Shown here one piece after another: positions 1 through 5,958 of a stretch of 6,634 nt of DNA; the first letter of the stretch is position 1; the number at the start of each line of letters is the position of its first letter. Under the pieces are notes generated by a model. That model made no database searches. It had not been told where the DNA came from and saw only the letters and a list, made by a program, of their open reading frames with translations. The translations under genes and the position numbers were made by a program. The stretch comes from Bryobacterales bacterium (GTDB lineage Bacteria > Acidobacteriota > Terriglobia > Bryobacterales > Bryobacteraceae): assembly GCA_025462985.1 (NCBI GenBank), contig JAOAPP010000421.1:1-6634 (forward strand). Direction: 5' to 3'.

Positions 1-734
1 TGATGGCTCAAGGCTCCTTTCTCGCCAAGCAGCAATTGACCCTCGCCGGGATCGAACTTCTGCCGGTCGTTTATGAGTTATACGGCGGAGCGGAACTCGC
101 TCTACTCGCCGCGAGCGGAGATCAGATCAAAGCCGGAGATGTTCTCGCTACGGTTGCAGGGCCAGCGCGGACCCTCTTGTCATGCGAGCGTGTTGCTTTG
201 AATTTCCTGCAGCGACTAAGTGGCGTCGCGACGCTAGCAGCTCGCTACGTTGAAGCAGTGGAAGGAACCCGGGCGACGATCCTGGATACGCGAAAGACCA
301 CGCCGGGTCTGCGTCAGCTGGAAAAGATGTCAGCGGCAGCCGGAGGGGCTACTAATCATCGCAAGGGGCTTTTCGACGCCGTTCTGATCAAGAACAATCA
401 CATCACTGCTGCTGGCGGCGTCGCGCGGGCGCTGGAGCAGGCAAGATCATTCGCCGGTCCGGTCGAAATCGAAGTTCGTTCGCGGGCCGAACTGGACGAA
501 GCCCTGGCTTCCGGCGCCACGCACCTGCTACTAGACAATCTGACGCCGGCCGAGGCCGCCGAATGGATCTTCTACATTGCGGACCGGGCGACGGTGGAGC
601 TGTCCGGGGGTATCAACCTCGAAACGGTGAAGCCGTACGCGGAAGCCGGCCCGGATTTCATATCTTGCGGCGCAATTACCCACTCCGCAACCGCTGTCGA
701 CATCAGTTTTCGACTGGAACTGAACCGCAGCTAA
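1..734 (+). CDS. nadC: Nicotinate-nucleotide diphosphorylase (carboxylating), C-terminal ~243 aa; 5' end outside the window
   Basis: Quinolinate phosphoribosyltransferase makes nicotinate mononucleotide, CO2 and PPi from quinolinate and PRPP, the last step unique to de novo NAD synthesis, in the cytosol. Visible residues are counted from the Met codon at base 3. The barrel core shows ERVALNFLQRLSG (62-74), ILDTRKTTPGLR (93-104), the NHR/GLFDAVLIKNNH block (118-133) with the substrate-binding His, Arg and Lys, an EIEV strand with Glu (155-158), LLLDNLTP (176-182) and the phosphate-binding ELSGGI (199-204). The end, ISCGAITHSATAVDISF, is typical of the family. Full NadC proteins are about 280 aa, so roughly 35-40 N-terminal residues are missing; the Met at base 3 is probably internal and the gene should begin upstream. 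The usual AVRxGGG stretch reads SAAAGGA here, a mild change. Its TAA overlaps the birA ATG by one base, implying cotranscription and coupling. Confidence 0.96.
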   Translation, partial: MAQGSFLAKQQLTLAGIELLPVVYELYGGAELALLAASGDQIKAGDVLATVAGPARTLLSCERVALNFLQRLSGVATLAARYVEAVEGTRATILDTRKTTPGLRQLEKMSAAAGGATNHRKGLFDAVLIKNNHITAAGGVARALEQARSFAGPVEIEVRSRAELDEALASGATHLLLDNLTPAEAAEWIFYIADRATVELSGGINLETVKPYAEAGPDFISCGAITHSATAVDISFRLELNRS

Positions 735-1489
735 TGTCATTCGATATCGAGAAAGTTCAGGAGGCGCGCCCGCAGAACCAGATTCATTTCTTCAGCTCCG
801 TCGGGTCGACTATGTCGGAGGCTGTCAAACTCGCCGCTTCCGCAGCGCCTCATGGCGCTGTCGTGATAGCGGACGAACAAACTGCCGGCATTGGCCGGCT
901 TGGCAGGTCCTGGCACTCGGAAGCCGAAGCGGGCATTTACTGCTCCATTCTTCTGCGTCTTGCACTTCCGCCGGGTGAGATCCCAATTGCCACGCTCTTG
1001 CTGGGCTTGGCCACTGCCGAAGCCATCCAGCAAGTCACCTCGCTTGCCTGCGATCTGCGCTGGCCGAATGACGTCCTGATCAATGAACGCAAGGTCGCCG
1101 GAATACTAGCTCAGCTTTCGGGCGACTTCGTCATCGCTGGCATTGGAATCAACGTCAATCAAATGGAGCTTCCCTCGAATCTCCGAACCCCGGCAACCTC
1201 GCTGCGCGTGGCAAGTGGAGGAACCGAGCAGTCGCGTGAAGAGTTGCTCATCCATCTTTTGCAGGCCATCGATGCATTTTGCGCTCTACTCAAGGAGAGC
1301 GGTCCCGCTGCCATTCTCCGCTCTTTTGCGGTCGCCTCTTCGTACGCCCTGCACCGTCGCGTGATCGTCGAAGAAACAGGCAGAACAGGCGTTACCGCCG
1401 GTCTTGATCAGAGCGGCTTTTTGTTGGTGCGCTATGAGTCGGGCCGAGTCGAGCGGATTGCTGCAGGAGGCGTCAGGCCTGATGTGTGA
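734..1489 (+). CDS. birA: Biotin--[biotin carboxyl-carrier protein] ligase, class I (no HTH domain)
   Basis: This 251-aa enzyme activates biotin with ATP and attaches it to the carrier-protein lysine of biotin-dependent carboxylases such as acetyl-CoA carboxylase. The visible order is SVGSTMSEA (22-30), the biotinyl-AMP loop GIGRLGRSW (52-60), RWPNDVLINERKVAGIL (109-125) with the Lys expected to contact the adenylate, GIGINVN (137-143), and a small SH3-like C-terminal domain (about 205-251, RVIVEETG to GGVRPDV). There is no N-terminal winged helix, so unlike E. coli BirA it should not repress biotin genes. The loop has Ile where E. coli has the first Arg of GRGRRGR. I chose the ATG at 734 because homology begins there. 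The frame stays open upstream to 563, but that part lies inside nadC and looks like a shadow. No strong Shine-Dalgarno precedes 734, which fits translational coupling to nadC. Many bacteria place coaX after birA; this window does not. Confidence 0.95.
   Translation: MSFDIEKVQEARPQNQIHFFSSVGSTMSEAVKLAASAAPHGAVVIADEQTAGIGRLGRSWHSEAEAGIYCSILLRLALPPGEIPIATLLLGLATAEAIQQVTSLACDLRWPNDVLINERKVAGILAQLSGDFVIAGIGINVNQMELPSNLRTPATSLRVASGGTEQSREELLIHLLQAIDAFCALLKESGPAAILRSFAVASSYALHRRVIVEETGRTGVTAGLDQSGFLLVRYESGRVERIAAGGVRPDV
1465..1470 (+). promoter_or_regulatory. Ribosome binding site for the 228-aa unknown protein
   Basis: A perfect AGGAGG lies inside the birA coding region, 11 nt before the ATG at 1482. 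It fixes that start over the longer open frame from 1404, whose extra residues are a birA shadow. It suggests independent initiation in addition to coupling through the 8-nt overlap. Confidence 0.75.
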
Positions 1490-2168
1490 AGCCGACGACT
1501 GGCCGTCTAATTACTTCAACTACTTCACCGAAATCGAAGAGCACTTCCAACGCGCCCGAGGCACCGGGCTTTTTCTGCTTTCTCCTCTCGATTGGGCGCT
1601 GATCGAAAGCTGGAAGAATTCAGGCGTACCTCTTGAAGCCGTGTTGCAGGGCATCGATTCTGCGTTTGAAAAGTGGCACAGCCGCAAGGTGAAGCGCCGA
1701 GCTGTAAACTCGATCGCATACTGCGCCCAGGCCGTGATGGAGGCGGCACAGCGTACGCCCGCACGGTCTGCCAATAAGAGCGCTGCACAGGCTCCGTTCG
1801 CGGCCGAGGAGCTCACGCGCTACTTACAGAACGGGGCCAGGCAACTCCGGTTAAGGCCCGAGCCGGTATTCCAGGAGATCGCCGATTCCGTGGAAGCCCT
1901 TGCTTCCCGAGCTTCGGACCACTTGGCAAATGTTGAGGACCTGGAGCGCCGCCTCACCACGCTCGAAGACAAGGTCGTCGCTAATATCCGAGCGACCCAC
2001 AGTGATGAGGATCTGTATGCAGTCCGCGAGGCGCTGGATCGCGAGCTAAAGCCATATCGCGGAAAGATGACGGCCGATCAGCTCTCAATGCTTGAGCGGC
2101 GGTATCTGGATACCGCGCTCCTCGAACGCGCTAATCTTCCAAGGCTTAGTCTGTTCTACTTGCTCTGA
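1482..2168 (+). CDS. Conserved-looking hypothetical protein (228 aa, helical, coiled-coil segment)
   Basis: I cannot assign a function. The ATG at 1482 overlaps the birA stop by 8 nt and has an AGGAGG upstream, so it is a real, coupled gene. The protein is soluble in character: no signal peptide and no membrane segment. Residues 7-90 form a compact, probably helical region with many aromatics (WPSNYFNYFTEIEEHF, then LSPLDWALIESWKNSGVPLEAVLQGIDSAFEKW). Residues 91-108 are a low-complexity Ala/Ser linker. Residues 109-170 are helical, with heptad-like spacing at DLERRLTTLEDKV (153-165). Residues 172-228 form a charged helical tail ending in FYLL. The SPLDW...G.P...VL.GID.AF.KW pattern faintly recalls the helical DnaD/DnaB-type C-terminal domain, but this is only a resemblance. 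I recall similar proteins from Acidobacteriota; the position after birA suggests housekeeping rather than cargo. Confidence 0.85.
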   Translation: MCEADDWPSNYFNYFTEIEEHFQRARGTGLFLLSPLDWALIESWKNSGVPLEAVLQGIDSAFEKWHSRKVKRRAVNSIAYCAQAVMEAAQRTPARSANKSAAQAPFAAEELTRYLQNGARQLRLRPEPVFQEIADSVEALASRASDHLANVEDLERRLTTLEDKVVANIRATHSDEDLYAVREALDRELKPYRGKMTADQLSMLERRYLDTALLERANLPRLSLFYLL

Positions 2169-2191
2169 ACTTTGGTAGAGTGTGTGCGGAA

Positions 2192-3502
2192 ATGCATGAG
2201 CACGCACCAGCTACACGATCCTCTGGTTCACCCTCGCCAAGTACGCTTCAGTGGACCGCTCTCGTGCTACTTGTGCTCTCCGTGGCGATCAATTACGTCG
2301 ATCGCGGCAATCTCGGCGTTGCCGCCAAGAGCATCCAATCCGAACTTCACTACGGTCCGAAGTATCTGGGTCTGCTCCTGGGCGGATTCTTCTGGACATA
2401 TTCGCTGTGCCAGATTGCGGCAGGCAAACTGATTGACCGTTGGAACGTGAACTGGGTGTACGCGGCTGGATTTCTGTTGTGGTCCGGCGCAACCGCGCTC
2501 ACCGGTCTGGCGAGTTCGTTCGTGGTGATCTTCTGTCTCCGCCTGGTACTTGGGATGGGAGAATCCGTTGCTTATCCGGCCTACTCCAAGATCATTGCCA
2601 CCACCTTCCCGGAACGCCTTCGCGGAACCGCGAATGCCTTGATCGATGCGGGCTCAAAGGTCGGCCCCGCAATCGGCGTCATGCTCGGGGTGAAGATGCT
2701 CGAGTGGTTTACATGGCGAGGTATGTTCCTGGTGATTGGCGCTGCCAGCCTCCTTTGGCTGGTCCCCTGGTGCGTAGCAGCCGCGAAACTTCAGGTAGAG
2801 ACCAAAGAAGAACAAGCGGGATGGAACCCTAGTTATCGGGAACTCATGGGAAGGCGCTCCGTTTGGGGTACCGTCTTGGGTCTCTTCGGCGGGAATTACG
2901 CTTGGTACTTCTATCTGACGTGGCTGCCTTACTACTTCGAAACGGAGAGGCACTACACCAAGGACAAACTCGCCATCATGGGATCGCTCCCGTTCTGGGC
3001 GGTCGCTTTCGCCTCCATGCTCTTCGGGCTGCTCGCGGATGCCGTGATCAGGAGGGGCAGAGATCCCGGTCGCGTCCGGCAAACTTTTGTGTCTCTCGGT
3101 TTGTTTGGCTGCTGCGCGTTCATGTTACCGGCCGTACTGGTGAAAGGGGAACTCGCGGCCAACATACTCCTCATACTCGCGTCCGTGTCGATGGGCGGCT
3201 TTTCTTCGAATCACTGGGCTTTCACGCAATATCTGTCGGGGCAGCGTGCGGCCGGGAAGTGGACTGGATTCGAGAACTGCCTCGCCAATTCCGCCGGCGT
3301 CATCGCGCCATGGGTAACAGGGTGGGTGTTAGGTCGGACACATTCCTTCTTTGCAGCCTTCGCTATCGCCTGTGGGGTACTCCTAGCAGGAGTACTAGGG
3401 TACTGGGCTATAGTCGGCCGCCCGACCGAAGAAAAGTGGGGCGAACCATACCTTTCTATTAAAAATGGAAGGTATACTAGTAAAGATTACGCAAATCCCT
3501 AG
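2192..3502 (+). CDS. MFS transporter, anion:cation symporter (ACS)-like family
   Basis: This is a 436-aa inner-membrane protein with about twelve hydrophobic segments, the usual MFS length, and a central hydrophilic loop near residues 198-222. ACS-type features are INYVDRGNLGVA in and after helix 1 (33-44), WTYSLCQIAAGKLIDRW (68-84), RLVLGMGESVAYPAYSKI (117-134) followed by FPERLRGTANALIDAGSKVGPAIG (139-162), and the mid-protein loop LLADAVIRRGRDP (280-292). Relatives move organic anions such as hexuronates, glucarate/galactarate, sialate or phthalate, usually with H+. The substrate cannot be read from this sequence, and no sugar-acid catabolic genes are adjacent. The start is uncertain: ATG at 2192 is 11 nt after a weak GGTAGAG, whereas GTG at 2180 would add four residues. 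The last roughly 60 codons shift to AT-rich, less favoured codons and carry two inverted repeats. It ends at a strong terminator and is probably the last gene of the nadC-birA unit. Confidence 0.9.
   Translation: MHEHAPATRSSGSPSPSTLQWTALVLLVLSVAINYVDRGNLGVAAKSIQSELHYGPKYLGLLLGGFFWTYSLCQIAAGKLIDRWNVNWVYAAGFLLWSGATALTGLASSFVVIFCLRLVLGMGESVAYPAYSKIIATTFPERLRGTANALIDAGSKVGPAIGVMLGVKMLEWFTWRGMFLVIGAASLLWLVPWCVAAAKLQVETKEEQAGWNPSYRELMGRRSVWGTVLGLFGGNYAWYFYLTWLPYYFETERHYTKDKLAIMGSLPFWAVAFASMLFGLLADAVIRRGRDPGRVRQTFVSLGLFGCCAFMLPAVLVKGELAANILLILASVSMGGFSSNHWAFTQYLSGQRAAGKWTGFENCLANSAGVIAPWVTGWVLGRTHSFFAAFAIACGVLLAGVLGYWAIVGRPTEEKWGEPYLSIKNGRYTSKDYANP
3377..3395. repeat. Perfect 8-bp inverted repeat with 3-nt spacer inside the MFS gene
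   Basis: GTACTCCT (3377-3384), AGC, AGGAGTAC (3388-3395). It is flanked by a short direct repeat, GGGTACT, at 3375-3381 and 3398-3404. The stretch encodes GVLLAGVLG, so part of the symmetry comes from a repeated GVL peptide; no separate function is evident. Confidence 0.6.
3448..3475. repeat. AT-rich hairpin near the MFS stop codon
   Basis: ATACCTTTC (3448-3456) can pair with GGAAGGTAT (3467-3475), giving 9 pairs including one G-U, around an AT-rich 10-nt loop. It lies in the coding region about 25 nt before the stop and upstream of the main terminator. It could stabilise the 3' end or be incidental. Confidence 0.5.
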
Positions 3503-3511
3503 TAAAACTTA

Positions 3512-3558
3512 CAAGCCCGGCTTGTGCCTCCGCAAAGCTTAAGCCGGGCTTGCTTTTT
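3512..3558 (+). terminator. Rho-independent terminator between convergent genes
   Basis: A perfect 12-bp GC-rich stem, CAAGCCCGGCTT (3512-3523) and AAGCCGGGCTTG (3541-3552), surrounds a 17-nt loop and is followed by C then TTTTT (3554-3558). It starts 10 nt after the MFS stop and should end the nadC-birA-unknown-MFS transcript. Read on the - strand the stem is followed by TAAGTTTTA, a weaker U-tract, so it may also stop the methyltransferase transcript, whose stop codon (3558-3560) abuts it. Confidence 0.9.
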
Positions 3559-4214
3559 CAGATCTTGGCCGCGTGCAAAGTCAGGCGAAACGCGGGCCGG
3601 TGAGTCTCGACGCTAGGGTTTGCTACCCCGGCTCTCTTCGCCAACTTTACGAGCTCCTCCGCTTTGAATGCTGCGCGAACAGATCTGATCCCGTCATGAA
3701 CCGTAATGTCGCCCCAGGTGAAAAAGGGTCGAGAGATCGGGAGGAAAATGTAGGGCAGTATATGCCGCTCCAGATCCGCAATGAGAATTGCCCGGCGCGC
3801 CACGCGATAGAACTCCCTCAGCAGCGCTTCCACCCGTTCATCTTCGAAGTGATGCAGGAACAGCGACGAAAGCACATAATCGAACCTTTCCGATGAAAAC
3901 GGGAGTTGAAAGGCGTCCGCGATCACTTTCGGGTAAGATGCTGAACTCAGATTCACTCCGTTATAGTCCAGGTTTGTGACTTTCGCCCCTGGGTAGAGTT
4001 CCGTAATCACCCTTCCTGTATCCCCGGAGGCGGCCCCGACGTCCAGAAGAGTGAACTCCTCCTGTTGACCGATCGTTCCTGCCAGCATCTTGCGGATGGT
4101 GGAGTGGCCGCCGAAGTAAGTATTGATGCGAACCAAATCCGTTAAGTTTTTGCGGGCCACGTCGGGCGGCGCATGATCGAGCAGTTCCGGCTGGATACGG
4201 CGTTTTGCGAACAC
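3558..4214 (-). CDS. Class I SAM-dependent methyltransferase (UbiE-like fold)
   Basis: With the GTG start at 4214 this is a 218-aa soluble protein. The N-terminus FAKRRIQPELLDHAPP (2-17), followed by NLTDLVRINTYFGG (23-36), is a pre-domain helix I associate with small UbiE-like methyltransferases. Motif I is LLDVGAASGD (56-65), the post-I acidic strand is VTNLDYN (79-85), and motif II is FDYVLSSLFLHHF (111-123). AILIADLERH (142-151) and the hydrophobic PYIFLPISRPFF (154-165) follow. The substrate is unknown; relatives methylate quinones, polyketides and other small molecules, and nothing adjacent points to one. The open frame reaches a TTG at 4277, which would give 239 aa. I prefer 4214 because family-like sequence starts there and a -35/-10 pair places transcription start near 4262, inside the longer version. 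The GTG lacks a clear Shine-Dalgarno, so the start remains uncertain. It is divergent from tdk and convergent with the MFS gene. Confidence 0.87.
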   Translation of the reverse strand: MFAKRRIQPELLDHAPPDVARKNLTDLVRINTYFGGHSTIRKMLAGTIGQQEEFTLLDVGAASGDTGRVITELYPGAKVTNLDYNGVNLSSASYPKVIADAFQLPFSSERFDYVLSSLFLHHFEDERVEALLREFYRVARRAILIADLERHILPYIFLPISRPFFTWGDITVHDGIRSVRAAFKAEELVKLAKRAGVANPSVETHRPAFRLTLHAAKI

Positions 4215-4268
4215 GCACGTTGGACGTCTGGCCGGTTCCCGAGCTACCAAAAAAGTCGCAGCTGCGAA

Positions 4269-4297
4269 ATGGTACAAGGGTTACAACGCTATGACAA
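4269..4297 (-). promoter_or_regulatory. Predicted sigma-70-type promoter for the methyltransferase gene
   Basis: On the - strand, TTGTCA (4292-4297, 5 of 6 to consensus) is separated by exactly 17 nt from TACCAT (4269-4274, 4 of 6). Transcription would start near 4262, leaving a leader of about 48 nt to the GTG at 4214. The -35 box overlaps the likely tdk ribosome binding site (AAGGG, 4296-4300) on the other strand. I saw no equally good promoter for tdk here. Confidence 0.45.
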
Positions 4298-4310
4298 GGG
4301 TGTGTAAGGC

Positions 4311-4931
4311 TTGGAATTTGTAGGTTCTGGAGTGGGCTGGATTGAAGCCATCTGTGGCCCGATGTTCTCCGGGAAAAGTGAAGAACTCATCCGCCGGTTG
4401 CGCCGGGCGTCCATTGCGCGCAAACAGGTTCAGGTCTTCAAGCCGGCAATCGACACTCGTTATTCGGGTGATGAAATCGTGACCCACGACGACGTTCGGA
4501 TGGGGTCTGAAAGTGTAAACTCGGCCGAGGAGATCCTCGCAAAGCTTCACTGGCGAACTCAGGTCATCGGGATTGACGAAGCCAACTTTTTTGGACAGCC
4601 GCTTCTGGAAGTGGCGAACCAACTGGCCGACAGCGGGAAGCGGGTGATTGTCGCGGGCCTCGACACCGACTATATGGGCAGACCGTTCCCGCCTATGCCA
4701 GATTTGCTGGCCATTGCGGAGTCTATTACGAAAACGCTGGCGATCTGTGTGCGGTGCGGCAATCCTGCGAAACATACCCAGCGGCTGGTCGATTCGGACG
4801 AATTGATACTGATCGGCGCAACCGGCGCCTACGAAGCGAGATGCCGGGCCTGCTTCGAGCCTGGCTTTCCCAGGCAGGAACTCCTGGACTTCGCCGCCAT
4901 CGGGCAATCGTCCGCGACCGTACCTGACTGA
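4311..4931 (+). CDS. tdk: Thymidine kinase (type II, TK1-like)
   Basis: This enzyme phosphorylates thymidine to dTMP with ATP in nucleoside salvage in the cytosol. The 206-aa length is near the family norm. Residues 16-23, GPMFSGKS, are the P-loop. KPAIDTRY (44-51) precedes the Walker B and catalytic segment GIDEANFF (87-94), with Glu90 as the expected base. [11 protein letters not shown] (116-126) is the flexible segment before the lasso. The structural zinc site is CVRC (146-149) plus CRAC (178-181), and GAYEARCR (172-179) is the usual thymidine-lasso end. Most relatives have Gln in DEAQFF; here it is Asn. I took the TTG start at 4311 because AAGGG lies 10 nt upstream. GTG at 4332, giving [12 protein letters not shown], is a good alternative, since homology really begins there. 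It is divergent from the methyltransferase and about 106 nt upstream of the coiled-coil gene. Confidence 0.95.
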   Translation: MEFVGSGVGWIEAICGPMFSGKSEELIRRLRRASIARKQVQVFKPAIDTRYSGDEIVTHDDVRMGSESVNSAEEILAKLHWRTQVIGIDEANFFGQPLLEVANQLADSGKRVIVAGLDTDYMGRPFPPMPDLLAIAESITKTLAICVRCGNPAKHTQRLVDSDELILIGATGAYEARCRACFEPGFPRQELLDFAAIGQSSATVPD

Positions 4932-4951
4932 AACATCCAGCGAGAGTCAGG
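4923..4951. repeat. Inverted repeat over the tdk stop codon
   Basis: CCTGACT (4923-4929) pairs perfectly with AGTCAGG (4945-4951) around a 15-nt loop. No T-run follows, so it is at most a weak terminator or a 3'-end stabilising hairpin between tdk and the next gene. Confidence 0.4.
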
Positions 4952-5037
4952 CGTCTACTTAGCTATCCTTGAGAGGACGCACCTCGAGCGGCGTTTCTTG
5001 CATCAAAAGACCCGAAAGTAGAAGAGAAGATTCAGAC

Positions 5038-5922
5038 ATGAGCAGTAGCCCACAACAGCCAACCTATATCATTCCCCCTCCCGCCAGCCCAAATTGGCGG
5101 ATGCCTGTGCTCGCCGGGGTACTGATCGCCCTGGCAGCGACGAACATTTATCTGTTTATGCAGTTGCGCCAGCTTCGTACAGATCAGGGTGCGGAGATCA
5201 CTAAGCTGCGTGACGGTTTGACAGCCCTCAAGGTCGATTCGTCCGAGGCTGTTCAGCGTTCGCGCCGCAGCGTCGAGACGCTTCAGTCACAGCTGGAAGC
5301 GCAACGGCGCGCAGCGGATCGCGCTGTGGGTCAGGCTAAAGTCGACGCCCAGAAGCGCGTGGAGGCTCTGCAGTCCAGAGTCGCTGACGAGCAAGCCGCC
5401 CAGCAGCAGGCCATTTCGGCTGTCAAACAGACGGCAGACACCGCAACGGTCAAGTTGAACGATGTCTCGACTGATGTCGGAAACGTGAAAACAGATGTTC
5501 AGACCACCAAGGGACAGCTCCAAGACACGATCGCGAATCTGAAGCGCGCCACCGGCGAACTGGATAGCCACTCCAGCCTTATTGCGACGAACGGCAAGGA
5601 ATTGCAGGCGCTGAAAGACCTTGGCGAACGCAATTACTCCGAATTCACAATCTCCAAGGCGAAACAGGCGACCCGTGTAGGAGAAGTCATGATCGAATTG
5701 AAGAAGGTTGACATCAAACGCAACAAGTTCACTATCGCGGTCACCGTGGACGACAAAACGGTGGAAAAGAAAGACCGCACGATCAACGAACCGATTCAGT
5801 TCTACACCTCCAAGGCCCATCAGCCCGATGAAATCGTGGTGAACAGTGTTGGGAAGAATCAGATTGTCGGATACCTGGCATCCCCGAAGGTCCAGAATGG
5901 ACGTCCTGGAGCGGGCGCTTAA
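5038..5922 (+). CDS. Single-pass membrane-anchored coiled-coil protein of unknown function
   Basis: This is a 294-aa protein I cannot name. The ATG at 5038 has a purine-rich GAGAAG about 8 nt upstream; the same frame is open from 4969, but without support. Residues 1-21 are Pro/Ser-rich, with IIPPP. Residues 22-42 (MPVLAGVLIALAATNIYLFMQ) form one hydrophobic helix, a signal-anchor-like segment. Residues 45-195 are Gln/Ala/Lys-rich and predicted to be a long coiled coil, including a run of VKLNDVSTDVGNVKTDV type. Residues 200-286 look beta-rich and folded (FTISKAKQATRVGEVMIELK, then NKFTIAVTVDD, EPIQFYTSKAHQPDEIVVN and QIVGYLASPK). There is no cysteine. Topology is unclear: basic residues right after the helix argue against a simple N-in reading. 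I recall similar proteins in Acidobacteriota. It precedes the bacilliredoxin gene by 36 nt, which may have its own promoter. A role in envelope organisation is only a guess. Confidence 0.86.
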   Translation: MSSSPQQPTYIIPPPASPNWRMPVLAGVLIALAATNIYLFMQLRQLRTDQGAEITKLRDGLTALKVDSSEAVQRSRRSVETLQSQLEAQRRAADRAVGQAKVDAQKRVEALQSRVADEQAAQQQAISAVKQTADTATVKLNDVSTDVGNVKTDVQTTKGQLQDTIANLKRATGELDSHSSLIATNGKELQALKDLGERNYSEFTISKAKQATRVGEVMIELKKVDIKRNKFTIAVTVDDKTVEKKDRTINEPIQFYTSKAHQPDEIVVNSVGKNQIVGYLASPKVQNGRPGAGA

Positions 5923-5928
5923 TATACT
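5898..5928 (+). promoter_or_regulatory. Possible promoter for the bacilliredoxin gene
   Basis: TATACT (5923-5928), close to the -10 consensus, lies immediately after the upstream stop codon. A partial -35, TGGACG (5898-5903, 4 of 6), sits 19 nt away, slightly too far. Transcription would start near 5935, before the ribosome binding site. The -10 is good and the -35 weak. Confidence 0.35.
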
Positions 5929-5942
5929 GCCCTCGATATCCT

Positions 5943-5951
5943 GGAGAAAGG
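5943..5951 (+). promoter_or_regulatory. Ribosome binding site of the bacilliredoxin gene
   Basis: GGAGAAAGG ends 7 nt before the ATG at 5959, a strong purine-rich Shine-Dalgarno region that fixes the start. Confidence 0.7.
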
Positions 5952-5958
5952 TTTAAAC

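Noticed and set aside
563..733. 57-residue N-terminal extension of birA in the same frame
   Set aside because: It lies entirely within nadC, has no ligase-like sequence and no ribosome binding site, and the ATG at 734 matches the family start.
2863..3462. 199-residue and other alternative frames inside the MFS gene
   Set aside because: They are Arg/Gly-rich translations typical of GC-rich shadow frames, and the MFS frame has clear family motifs throughout.
4281..4907. 208-residue open frame antisense to tdk
   Set aside because: It mirrors the codons of a well-supported tdk gene, shows no recognisable motif, and would collide with the methyltransferase promoter region.
4932..5037. Possible promoter or riboswitch in the longest gap, before the coiled-coil gene
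   Set aside because: TATCCT (4964-4969) resembles a -10 but has no -35 at proper spacing, and I see no conserved riboswitch fold.
5287..5820. 177-residue open frame antisense to the coiled-coil gene
   Set aside because: It is a shadow of repetitive Gln/Ala/Lys codons with no motif and no convincing start.
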